A stretch of 64,000 nucleotides of DNA. It comes from Danxiaibacter sp048498555 (GTDB taxonomy: Bacteria; Bacteroidota; Bacteroidia; Chitinophagales; Chitinophagaceae). The stretch is from positions 806,001 to 870,000 of the forward strand of contig JBEHXT010000001.1 in assembly GCA_048498555.1 (NCBI GenBank), in the 5' to 3' direction. The position numbers and the translations under genes are program-made. The number at the start of each line of letters is the position of its first letter. The stretch's first letter is position 1. Below are positions 9,363-17,162 of the stretch, piece by piece. Under the pieces are notes generated by a model. The model had not been told where the DNA came from, ran no database searches, and saw nothing but the letters and a program-made list of their open reading frames with translations.

Positions 9363-10028
9363 TTAAACGGGTTTTACAAACAAGACTTCCGCTAACTGTT
9401 TTGACAGATTAACGGCCGCATGGTTTTTAATTTTAACTTCTATGGAGTTATCAAAACTGAATCGTTTTTTTACTTCAAGCCTTGTTCCGATTCCTATGTT
9501 TTTGTGGCTGAGAAGCTCGAGTAATTCAGATGACTGATCTTTTACTGATGTTACCTCTGAAAGCTTGTTCAGCTGAAGTTCGCAAAGGCAGATATAGTTG
9601 GGCGCCTGTATTCTGCCGTTGCTGTCGGGGATAGGATCGCCGTGTGGATCAAAGCGCGGGAATGCAAGATAAGCATCCAATTTATCTATCAGTTTTTTGC
9701 TGGATACATGCTCCAGCTCCTCAGCAACTTCATGCACTTCATCCCAGCCAAATTTTAGCTTATCAACTAAAAAAGATTCCCACAACCTGTGCCGCCTCAC
9801 AATATTCAACGCTACCTTTTTCCCTTCCGCGGTAAGGGAAAAGCCGTAATAAGGTTTGTAGTTCAGCAGCTTTTTTTGTTTCAAACGTTTAAGCATGTCT
9901 GTAACAGAAGCCGCCTTTGTTTGAAGCTCGGCTGCCAGTTCATTCGTAGTGATCATGCCTTCCGGTTTTTGAAGGTGATATGCCGCCTTCAAATAATCCT
10001 CTTCAGCCGTTGTTAAATTTGACGACAT
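9363..10028 (-). CDS. mntR: DtxR/MntR-family metal-dependent repressor
   Basis: Metal-sensing transcriptional repressor of 221 residues. The N-terminal winged helix (TTAEEDYLKAAYHL, AASVTDMLKRLKQKKLLNY) is followed by the dimerisation/metal-binding domain with RRHRLWESFL, EVHEVAEELEHVSSKKLIDKLDAYL and FDPHGDPIP, the signature of the family. The last 70 residues look like an FeoA/SH3-like domain (IGIGTRLEVKKRF), as in the long DtxR forms. Its stop codon is one base from the start of the Nramp-Usp gene. The palindrome at 10039-10054 immediately upstream is the likely binding site, implying autoregulation and control of metal uptake. Confidence 0.93.
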   Translation of the reverse strand: MSSNLTTAEEDYLKAAYHLQKPEGMITTNELAAELQTKAASVTDMLKRLKQKKLLNYKPYYGFSLTAEGKKVALNIVRRHRLWESFLVDKLKFGWDEVHEVAEELEHVSSKKLIDKLDAYLAFPRFDPHGDPIPDSNGRIQAPNYICLCELQLNKLSEVTSVKDQSSELLELLSHKNIGIGTRLEVKKRFSFDNSIEVKIKNHAAVNLSKQLAEVLFVKPV

Positions 10029-10038
10029 TAAAAAAAAA

Positions 10039-10054
10039 TTTAGACAAATCTAAA
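10039..10054 (-). promoter_or_regulatory. MntR operator overlapping the -7 promoter box
   Basis: A perfect 6+4+6 inverted repeat, TTTAGA-CAAA-TCTAAA. On the minus strand it contains TAGATTTG (10052-10045), an exact match to the Bacteroidota -7 consensus TAnnTTTG, only 16 bases before the mntR start codon. A bound repressor would cover the promoter. No good -33 element is visible. Confidence 0.7.
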
Positions 10055-10175
10055 AAAAATATCCGGAAAATCCGCTTTAATTAAAAAAGACTGAAATAAC
10101 GGTGCATCATTATCGTTACATATACATGTTTGCTAAATTTAAAATGAATACCATACTTTTACCTAAAAACCAGCC

Positions 10176-11126
10176 ATGCCCAAATGGAATTTTCTCTTGT
10201 TGTTTTTAGTTTTCCTAATATCTTGTAGCGAGGGCAAAAAATCACTTTCCGGAAACCAGCCGGTAAAGGCTGCCGACTTTTTTTCCGCATTTACACCAAT
10301 TAATTTACCCGTTCAATATGCGGATACCAACCTGGCGCGCAAAGCTGATACAACCAATATAAGTTATGCGGTATTGCACCAGTTTATTCCTGATTCTGCA
10401 TTGAAAAACTTTACAGGAAAGGACACGAATAAAACAACCATCCGGCCTGTAGGAAAAATTGAAAAAGAAAACGAACTATACCTGCTCGCAAATTTTACGC
10501 AACATAAAAAGACCCGCCTCGGGGTTTTTCTTTTTAATAAAGACAAAAAATTTATTGCATCGCAGGAGCTTTTGAGCAATCAATATGATGACAACTACAG
10601 GCATACCACTTCTATCAATAAGGAACCAACGTTCGTTATCGCCAAAGAGCGAATGACCCCAGACAACCAGTTCTTTTATACAAGGCAGGGATATGCTTTT
10701 AATGCAGAATCATCTTCATTCATGGTGATTATCAATGAATCGAATGAAGACACAAAAAAAATGAATACCATCATTAACCCGATTGATACATTGGGTTCAA
10801 AAAATAAATTCAGCGGCGATTATATTGAGGATAAGAAAAATTTCATGTCAGTTAGAGACACGAAAGATCCGAAGCGCTATCAGTTCTTTATTCACTTCGA
10901 AAAAAATGACGGCGGTTGTACCGGAGAACTTAAAGGAGAATTAACACTGGTTAGTGAAAATAAAGCTATTTTTAAAGAAAGCGGAGATCCGTGTATTATA
11001 GATTTTACATTCACCAATAGCTCTGTTACACTTAAGGAGCAAGGGAGCTGTGGAAATCACCGTGGTATAAGATGCTATTTTGATGATTCATATCAAAAGA
11101 AGAAAAAGAAAGAAAAGAAAAAATAG
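10176..11126 (+). CDS. hypothetical lipoprotein
   Basis: Unrecognised lipoprotein of 316 residues with signal MPKWNFLLLFLVFLISC (lipobox LISC). The mature region contains beta-rich stretches (ELYLLANFTQHKKTRLGVFLF), a C-terminal part with paired Cys residues (NDGGCTGELKGEL, GDPCIIDFTF, GSCGNHRGIRCYF) that could be disulfide-linked, and a basic tail of about eleven Lys/Glu residues. It is divergent from mntR, with about 150 bases between them, so a shared regulatory region is possible. No domain suggests an activity. Confidence 0.72.
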   Translation: MPKWNFLLLFLVFLISCSEGKKSLSGNQPVKAADFFSAFTPINLPVQYADTNLARKADTTNISYAVLHQFIPDSALKNFTGKDTNKTTIRPVGKIEKENELYLLANFTQHKKTRLGVFLFNKDKKFIASQELLSNQYDDNYRHTTSINKEPTFVIAKERMTPDNQFFYTRQGYAFNAESSSFMVIINESNEDTKKMNTIINPIDTLGSKNKFSGDYIEDKKNFMSVRDTKDPKRYQFFIHFEKNDGGCTGELKGELTLVSENKAIFKESGDPCIIDFTFTNSSVTLKEQGSCGNHRGIRCYFDDSYQKKKKKEKKK

Positions 11127-11356
11127 TATTGGCACGGAATTATTATTATTTTACCACACATGATCGCTGTGTCTTATAAAAACAGTTGTATGTTTTTTAA
11201 AAAAAACATTTCCAACGCTGTCTTATACAAATATTAGTTGTACTTATTGGGCGCAGATCATTATTGAATAAAACGTAGGTGTCAGCAAACTTTCATCATT
11301 GAACAGAATATTCTTTCTAAGTGATTTTTGCGCCAGCCTTTTTATAACAAAACCGA

Positions 11357-13015
11357 ATGAGTATGAATTTTAGAAATTTTCAGGTACCCTACCCTGTTGA
11401 TGATCGTTACTCGAAAAAAGTGGCTTATTTTTCAATGGAATTTGCCGTGCATCAACCCCTTAAAATTTACAGTGGAGGTTTGGGTTTTTTATCAGGCTCG
11501 CACATGCGCAGCGGCTATGAACTACGTCAGAATATTATAGGCATAGGTATTTTGTGGAAGTATGGATACTATGATCAGGCGCGCAACCAGGACCAGACAC
11601 TACAGGTGACCTGGATGGAAAAATATTATAGCTTTCTGGAAGATACCGGCATTAAGTTCCAGATATTGATACATGATCACCCTGTTTGGGTAAAGGCATA
11701 TTATCTCAACCCCGAGACTTTTAAAAGCGCTCCCATGTTTCTGTTGAGTACAGACTTACCGGAGAACGACTATGTATCGCAAACCATTACTCACCGCTTA
11801 TATGATGCAAACGTTGCAACCAAAGTTGCACAGTTTATACTACTCGGTGTTGGAGGTGCCAAGCTGGTTGATGAATTGAACTTTAACCCCGACCTGTATC
11901 ATCTTAACGAAGCGCATGGTATCTCTGCTGCATTTTATTTACTGAACAAATTCAAGAGTGTTGATACACTCAGAAAGCATCTTGTATTTACTACGCACAC
12001 ACCCGAAGAAGCAGGTAACGAAAAGCATGATATTTACTTATGCCATAAGATGAGTTATTTCTGCGGAATGAGTGTAGACGAGGTGAGGAAGCTTACCGGC
12101 ATCTATGATGATCAGTTCAACCATTCACTTGTTGCCCTTCGTTTTGCCAAACTGGCCAATGCTGTTTCGCAACTGCATGGCCGTGTATCGCGCGAGATGT
12201 GGGGAAAACATGAAGGCATTTGTCCGATCATAGCTATAACCAACGCGCAAAACTGGAATTACTGGGCAGACAAACAGTTGTACCGCGCTATGGAAGAGGC
12301 GAACGACTGGGCTTTTGACGACAGAAAAAAATATTTAAAGAAAAGGGCTTTTGAAATTGTTGCAGACCAAACAGGAAAATTGTTTAACCCTAACGTGTTA
12401 ACGATTGTATGGGCTCGACGATTTGCAGGTTATAAACGTGCAGATTTCCTGACACAAAACCTGGAACGCTTTAATAAGCTCATCCACAACGAAAAATATC
12501 CGATTCAGATTATCTGGGCAGGAAAACCTTACCCTGTTGATTATCCTGCAATTTCGCAGTTCAACAATTTGGTACATGTAAGCAAGAATTATAAAAATGT
12601 TGCTGTGCTTATTGGTTATGAACTTGGCTTGAGCAAACGCTTAAAACAGTCTTCGGATATATGGCTGAACAATCCGCGTGTGCCACGTGAGGCAAGTGGA
12701 ACAAGCGGTATGACAGCTGCTATGAATGGTTCAGTAAACTTCTCAACTGACGATGGCTGGATCCCAGAGTTCATCAACAATGGCCATAACGGTTTTGTTG
12801 TTCCGAAAGCAGATTACATGAACATGACGGTACAAGAGCAGGACGATTATGATCTGAATAAACTGTTTGAAATTCTGGAGCAACAAATTTTGCCTTTGTA
12901 TTATGATAACTATGACACATGGAGGCAGGTTGTAAAGAACGGCATGCGCGATGTCCGCTTCCAGTTTGACAGCAACAGAATGGCTCACGAATATTATGAG
13001 TTATTGTACATATAA
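11357..13015 (+). CDS. glgP: short alpha-glucan phosphorylase (GT35-like) with altered PLP-lysine site
   Basis: Resembles the short family of alpha-glucan phosphorylases that release glucose-1-phosphate from glycogen or maltodextrin. Recognisable parts are AYFSMEFAVH and YSGGLGFLSG near the N terminus, HLNEAHG, FTTHTPEEAGNEKHD, the phosphate-site-like ARRFAGYKRADFL, and REASGTSGM. In characterised members the last motif reads GTSGMK or GTGNMK, where Lys forms the Schiff base with PLP; here the residue is Thr453 (codon ACA at 12713). At 552 residues it is much shorter than the roughly 800-residue GlgP and lacks an N-terminal DUF3417 domain. No other glycogen genes are adjacent. Either the clade uses different chemistry or the protein is not a phosphorylase. 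Confidence 0.8.
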   Translation: MSMNFRNFQVPYPVDDRYSKKVAYFSMEFAVHQPLKIYSGGLGFLSGSHMRSGYELRQNIIGIGILWKYGYYDQARNQDQTLQVTWMEKYYSFLEDTGIKFQILIHDHPVWVKAYYLNPETFKSAPMFLLSTDLPENDYVSQTITHRLYDANVATKVAQFILLGVGGAKLVDELNFNPDLYHLNEAHGISAAFYLLNKFKSVDTLRKHLVFTTHTPEEAGNEKHDIYLCHKMSYFCGMSVDEVRKLTGIYDDQFNHSLVALRFAKLANAVSQLHGRVSREMWGKHEGICPIIAITNAQNWNYWADKQLYRAMEEANDWAFDDRKKYLKKRAFEIVADQTGKLFNPNVLTIVWARRFAGYKRADFLTQNLERFNKLIHNEKYPIQIIWAGKPYPVDYPAISQFNNLVHVSKNYKNVAVLIGYELGLSKRLKQSSDIWLNNPRVPREASGTSGMTAAMNGSVNFSTDDGWIPEFINNGHNGFVVPKADYMNMTVQEQDDYDLNKLFEILEQQILPLYYDNYDTWRQVVKNGMRDVRFQFDSNRMAHEYYELLYI

Positions 13016-13028
13016 TTAAGGTTTCAAT

Positions 13029-13072
13029 AAAAAAGCCAAAGAACAAATACATACCTGTTCTTTGGCTTTTTT
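13029..13072. terminator. Bidirectional terminator after glgP
   Basis: A perfect 17-bp stem (arms 13029-13045 and 13056-13072) with A-run and T-run ends and a 10-nt loop. It can stop the plus-strand phosphorylase transcript and the converging minus-strand transcript. Confidence 0.92.
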
Positions 13073-13117
13073 ATTTTACAATTTTATCAGATAAGATAGC
13101 TTCCTTCAAAAATATTA

Positions 13118-13318
13118 TTAAAGTATCTCATCTTCAGCTAACTGCTTACCATTATAAGATGCATATTTCAGCACTGTTATTACCATCCAGATAACAAGGA
13201 CAGGAGATAAAAGATACATCAATCCTATCACCCATAGCGGAACATTCAACTGCGTTAGAACAGTAAAAATCACGAGATAAAGCGTGACGAAAAATGTTGC
13301 GAATTTGTGGTTCTTCAT
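13118..13318 (-). CDS. small two-helix membrane protein
   Basis: Hypothetical protein of 66 residues with two hydrophobic helices (FFVTLYLVIFTVLTQL and WVIGLMYLLSPVLVIWMVITVL) and a short polar tail (YNGKQLAEDEIL). The positive N terminus (MKNHK) would stay inside. It lies about 80 bases from the nadE stop on the same strand, so it may be read from nadE. The hydrophobic pattern is unlikely by chance, but I do not recognise a family. Confidence 0.6.
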   Translation of the reverse strand: MKNHKFATFFVTLYLVIFTVLTQLNVPLWVIGLMYLLSPVLVIWMVITVLKYASYNGKQLAEDEIL

Positions 13319-13397
13319 AACTACGGTTTTGCTTAACAGGTAACAAAACCACTGCCGAAAGGCAAACCGCTAACTATCAAACCATAGCATTCCTAAT

Positions 13398-15080
13398 TTA
13401 TGACAAATATTTACCCACTATCGGCACTCTCCTACCCACTCCGAAGGCCTTTGGCGAAACCCTGATGATCGGGCAGAATTGGTTTCGTTTATACTCGTTT
13501 GTATTAACCATTTTTAATGTTCTGTCAACAAGAGCAGCATCAAAACCCTGTGCTTTTATTTCTGCCGGACCTTGCCTGCGTTCAATATATTGGTACAAAA
13601 TCTTGTCAAGTATTTCATAGTCGGGAAGGCTGTCGCTATCTTTTTGTCCCGGCCTTAATTCTGCGCTTGGTGGTTTGGTTATAATATTTTCGGGAATAAT
13701 TTCTTTGTCCCGATTTATGTATCGCGCCAGTGTATACACCTGTAATTTGTAGCAATCACCCAATACGCCAAGCCCTCCGGCCATATCGCCGTACAAGGTT
13801 CCATAGCCTGTTGACAGTTCGCTTTTGTTGGATGTGTTCAATAATATATATCCGAATTTATTAGCAATGGCCATCAACAAATTGCCACGTGTTCTGCTTT
13901 GCATATTTTCTTCAGCGAGTGAAAAAGGCAATCCTTTAAAGATCGGTTCCAGTGTATGTATGAACGCATCATAAATGTCATTGATCCGGATAATATCGTA
14001 TGGGTTGCCAAGATTTTTGCTAAGCTCTGCAGCATCATCTACAGAATGCTCGGTAGAAAATGGTGAAGGCATTAATATAGCGCGTACATTTTCTTTGCCC
14101 AATGCATCACATGCTAATGCAAGCGTTACTGCACTGTCAATTCCGCCGGAAGAACCGATGATGGCCTTTGTAAAGCCCATCTTTTTGAAGTAGTCTTTTA
14201 TACTTGTTACCAACGCTTCGTAAATGTATTCAACGTGTAGATGTTCATTCAACGCTTGCGGCATAATATCTTCTGAAGGAATATGCTCGCGTTTTTCAAC
14301 AATGGCATCTACTATACTGCCATCATCTGTAAGCACAACGCCTTCAATCGCTTCTTCAAACATGGGCAGCTGTTTGCAAATATTTCCGTGCCTGTCAAAA
14401 ATAACGGAAGCTCCATCAAACACTATCTCGGTCTGGCTGCCTACTGCATTACAGTAAAACATAGGCAACCCATATTTTATAACATTTGCTTTAATGATAG
14501 CTTTGCGCCCTTCGCTGTGTGTATAGTCAAAAGGAGAAGCGCTCAGGTTGATCATCAGGTCTGGCTGCTGTTGCATCAACGCATCCATCGGGCACGTACG
14601 GTAAAGCGGGTCGTCACCCAGGTTCCAGATATCTTCGCAAATCGTAACCGCCAGCTTTTTCCCTTTGTATTCAATCACGTTCCATTCATAGGCCGGCTCA
14701 AAATACCTGTATTCATCAAATACATCATAAGTGGGCAAAAGTGTTTTATGTATTTCGGCCTTCACTTCTTTGTCATGCAAAAAGAAAGCGGCATTAAATA
14801 AATCTTTGCCTTCGCGTACCGGGTTTCTGGCAGGCGCCCCAACCAGCACAGCAATGCCATCTGCGTATTGTTTTATTTCATCTATACTTTGATAACATTT
14901 ATTGATGAAATCGTTGAATTCAACAAAATCCCGTGCGGGGTAACCACAAATACACATTTCGCTAAATACAACCAGGTCGGCACCCTGCGCTTTCGCTTGC
15001 TGAATGCCGCTGATGATTTTTTGCGTGTTACTTTCAAAATTGCCTATGTGATAGTTTTGCTGTGCTAAAACAATTTTCAT
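13398..15080 (-). CDS. nadE: Glutamine-dependent NAD+ synthetase
   Basis: Final step of NAD biosynthesis: amidates nicotinic acid adenine dinucleotide using ATP and ammonia from glutamine. The 560-residue protein has an N-terminal nitrilase-type glutaminase domain with catalytic triad Glu41 (FSEMCICGYP), Lys112 (HKTLLPTYDVFDE) and Cys148 (TICEDIW). The C-terminal synthetase domain has the pyrophosphatase loop SGGIDS at 311-316 and the downstream NTSNKSELSTGYGTLYGD. Both halves look complete. It is divergent from gldB, and nadE next to gldB is a linkage I recall from other Bacteroidota. Confidence 0.96.
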   Translation of the reverse strand: MKIVLAQQNYHIGNFESNTQKIISGIQQAKAQGADLVVFSEMCICGYPARDFVEFNDFINKCYQSIDEIKQYADGIAVLVGAPARNPVREGKDLFNAAFFLHDKEVKAEIHKTLLPTYDVFDEYRYFEPAYEWNVIEYKGKKLAVTICEDIWNLGDDPLYRTCPMDALMQQQPDLMINLSASPFDYTHSEGRKAIIKANVIKYGLPMFYCNAVGSQTEIVFDGASVIFDRHGNICKQLPMFEEAIEGVVLTDDGSIVDAIVEKREHIPSEDIMPQALNEHLHVEYIYEALVTSIKDYFKKMGFTKAIIGSSGGIDSAVTLALACDALGKENVRAILMPSPFSTEHSVDDAAELSKNLGNPYDIIRINDIYDAFIHTLEPIFKGLPFSLAEENMQSRTRGNLLMAIANKFGYILLNTSNKSELSTGYGTLYGDMAGGLGVLGDCYKLQVYTLARYINRDKEIIPENIITKPPSAELRPGQKDSDSLPDYEILDKILYQYIERRQGPAEIKAQGFDAALVDRTLKMVNTNEYKRNQFCPIIRVSPKAFGVGRRVPIVGKYLS

Positions 15081-15129
15081 TCTCTGGTATTTACATGTGA
15101 TTGTACATTCGCCCGAGGCTATGCTATCG

Positions 15130-15137
15130 CAAATTTA
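15130..15137 (-). promoter_or_regulatory. -7 box of nadE
   Basis: On the minus strand the bases read TAAATTTG, matching TAnnTTTG, 50 bases before the nadE start. A clear -33 element was not found. Confidence 0.4.
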
Positions 15138-15284
15138 CGGCATTGCAGTATGAAGTTAACCCCATGCTGTATGAATAACTTTAATACGAATGCCCTTAGC
15201 ATCCCTTAACAAATGCTGTGCAACAATCCCGCAACTTTTGCGTTATTTCGCGTGACAGTAAAAACAAAGCAATTGAAAACAGGC

Positions 15285-16334
15285 ATGACACAACGTGGAG
15301 CACTTACCAGATGGCCTTCTTATGGAATTCTATGCGTGGTTACAACCATTGTATTGGCACTGTTTGCGTGCAATTCCAAAAGAAAAATCCCTGATGTTTC
15401 CGGTGTACAGGTAAATGTAAAAGTTGATCGCTTTGAGAAAGATTTTTTTGCTATTGATACAAGCCAGGTTGAAGTTTCGTTAAACAAACTGCAGAGCGCT
15501 TATGGCTCCTTCCTGAATGATTATCTCTATAACATTCTCGCGATACCTCCATTTCCGGATAGCGTTATGCATAAAGTAAAATTGTTCATTCACGATTACA
15601 AACCTATTTATGATTCAGTGGAGCAACGGTTTGCATCGTTCAAAGAAGGTGATCAAATAAAAAGGGGTTTGCAGTTTGTTAAGTACTATTTCCCTAAATA
15701 CAATCCACCGGCAAACATCATTACATTCATCGGGCCTTTGGAAGGTTACGGTAATGTGTTAACCGGAAGCGGCATTGCGGTTGGCCTCCAATTGTATCTT
15801 GGAAAAGATTTTTCCATCTATCATACGGAGTACATTAATAATGTTTATCCGGAATACAGGTCAAGAAGGTTTGAGCCAACATACATCGCAGCTAACAGCA
15901 TGAGGAATGTTATTGATGATATGTTTCCGTACAATACAACAGGCAAGCCTTTGATTGACCAAATGATTGAGCAGGGCAAACGCCTTTACCTGCTGGATCA
16001 GTTTTTGCCTGAAGCGGCTGATTCTGTTAAGACTGGTTACACACAACGCCAACTGGAAGGCTGTTACAAGAATGAAGGATTTATATGGAGCTTTTTTCTG
16101 CAGAACAATTTGCTTTATCAAAATGATCCGTTTCAAATTCGGGATTATATAAATGACGGCCCAAAAACGCCCGCACTAAATGAAGCCTCTCCCGGAAATA
16201 TTGGACAGTTTATTGGCTGGCAGATCGTGAAAACATGGGTGGATAAAAACAAAGAAGCCACACTGGAAACGATGATGCGAACGCCTGCAAGACAGCTATT
16301 TGAAGAAGCTAAATACAAACCAAAGAATCCATAA
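15285..16334 (+). CDS. gldB: GldB-like gliding motility lipoprotein
   Basis: Lipoprotein of 349 residues resembling GldB, an outer-envelope lipoprotein needed for gliding and type IX secretion in flavobacteria. The start at 15285 gives a signal peptide ending in lipobox LFAC. Features are VKVDRFEKDFFAIDTSQVEVSLNKLQ after the lipobox, FIGPLEGYGNVLTGSGIAVGLQLYLG, and a C-terminal GNIGQFIGWQIVKTW, which fits the zinc-peptidase-like DUF2268/GldB fold. It is divergent from nadE. No gldC follows, unlike the usual gldB-gldC pair; apaG comes next on the opposite strand. GldB homologues also occur in non-gliding Bacteroidota, so motility is not proven. Confidence 0.8.
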   Translation: MTQRGALTRWPSYGILCVVTTIVLALFACNSKRKIPDVSGVQVNVKVDRFEKDFFAIDTSQVEVSLNKLQSAYGSFLNDYLYNILAIPPFPDSVMHKVKLFIHDYKPIYDSVEQRFASFKEGDQIKRGLQFVKYYFPKYNPPANIITFIGPLEGYGNVLTGSGIAVGLQLYLGKDFSIYHTEYINNVYPEYRSRRFEPTYIAANSMRNVIDDMFPYNTTGKPLIDQMIEQGKRLYLLDQFLPEAADSVKTGYTQRQLEGCYKNEGFIWSFFLQNNLLYQNDPFQIRDYINDGPKTPALNEASPGNIGQFIGWQIVKTWVDKNKEATLETMMRTPARQLFEEAKYKPKNP

Positions 16335-16340
16335 TCCGCA

Positions 16341-16407
16341 TTAGGATTTTGTCGGAATCGGGATTTTTTGGATTAGGGGATTGAAGGATTAGATAACTAG
16401 ATTCAAT
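16341..16407. repeat. 8-nt period array after gldB
   Basis: Octads with a GGATT core (for example TTGGATTA, GGGGATTG, AAGGATTA, GATAACTA, GATTCAAT from 16368) start within 10 bases of the gldB stop. Confidence 0.5.
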
Positions 16408-16512
16408 TAAGCTGATTGTGATTGGCGGATTATTTTACTAGCTAAGTCTTCTAATTATAATTCGAAGTAACACATCAGCCTTAAGCTGAATATTTTGAGT
16501 TAGAGCGTCGTC

Positions 16513-16540
16513 GCTGATTGCTGATAGCTAATAGCTGACA
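16513..16540. repeat. 7-nt period array after apaG
   Basis: Heptads GCTGATT, GCTGATA, GCTAATA, GCTGACA end two bases from the apaG stop codon. Variation is confined to the last four positions of the unit. Confidence 0.7.
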
Positions 16541-16542
16541 GC

Positions 16543-16929
16543 TTAGTTGTTCTTAAACGGCACAATCATTTCAAACGGTGGAATCTTTACTTTGAAAGTT
16601 GTTTTGGTGTTTTGATTTTCCATAATGTAGTAACCATACATGCGCCCCATTTCTGTGCGAAGATTGCACCCACTCACATACTGAAACTGCCGCTGCGTTT
16701 CTATTACCGGCTGAAGCCCAACAACTCCCTCTCCCTCTACTTCGCGCTGTTGCCCGTTGCTATCAAATATATACCACTGGCGGCTTAATAATTTGATAGT
16801 AAAATTGTTATGATTTTCAATGGTGATACGGTACGCAAACATGAACTCGTTATTCAACGGGTTACTGTATTCCTGCTGATAAAATGTTTCAACGCTTATC
16901 TGAACACCCTCAGAAATTTTTGAGACCAT
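16543..16929 (-). CDS. apaG: ApaG domain protein
   Basis: Single-domain ApaG protein of 128 residues, an immunoglobulin-like beta-sandwich. The family signature is clear: ISVETFYQQEYSNP, FAYRITIENHNNFTIKLLSRQWYIFDSNGQ, EGEGVVGLQPVI and FQYVSGCNLRTEMGRMYGYYIM. ApaG has been linked to divalent cation efflux in Salmonella and is a frequent domain in larger proteins, but the biochemical role remains unclear. It is cytoplasmic, with no signal peptide. The gene stands alone between gldB (convergent) and the sugar symporter operon. Confidence 0.93.
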   Translation of the reverse strand: MVSKISEGVQISVETFYQQEYSNPLNNEFMFAYRITIENHNNFTIKLLSRQWYIFDSNGQQREVEGEGVVGLQPVIETQRQFQYVSGCNLRTEMGRMYGYYIMENQNTKTTFKVKIPPFEMIVPFKNN

Positions 16930-17106
16930 ATTAAGTGCTTGCTTGTGGTAAAGTTAATGAATTATGTGAGAAAGTCTAGTAGACCGGCTATACGAGCGCT
17001 CGATACTACCCGAAAACGGAAGCCTGAAAAAAGATAAAGCGCGTCCTCCAACATCATTTTTTAGCAACTTTCCTGTTGGTCAAAATTAAAATATTGTATA
17101 AAAAAA

Positions 17107-17129
17107 AGGCCGGCTACAAAAGCCGGCCT
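17107..17129 (-). terminator. Terminator of the SSS symporter gene
   Basis: A 9-bp perfect stem AGGCCGGCT / AGCCGGCCT with a 5-nt loop; on the minus strand it is followed by a run of T. Confidence 0.88.
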
Positions 17130-17162
17130 GATATATTCGTGATATCTTAAGCTATATTCCTA

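Noticed and set aside
14283..14801. Plus-strand frame of 172 codons within nadE
   Set aside because: It is antisense to the glutaminase and synthetase domains of nadE and has no recognisable features.
42..16929. Annotated longest starts for several lipoproteins and enzymes (for example at 992, 2030, 3626, 6201, 15213)
   Set aside because: Internal ATGs give proper signal peptides or conserved N termini; the upstream residues lack both and are probably untranslated.
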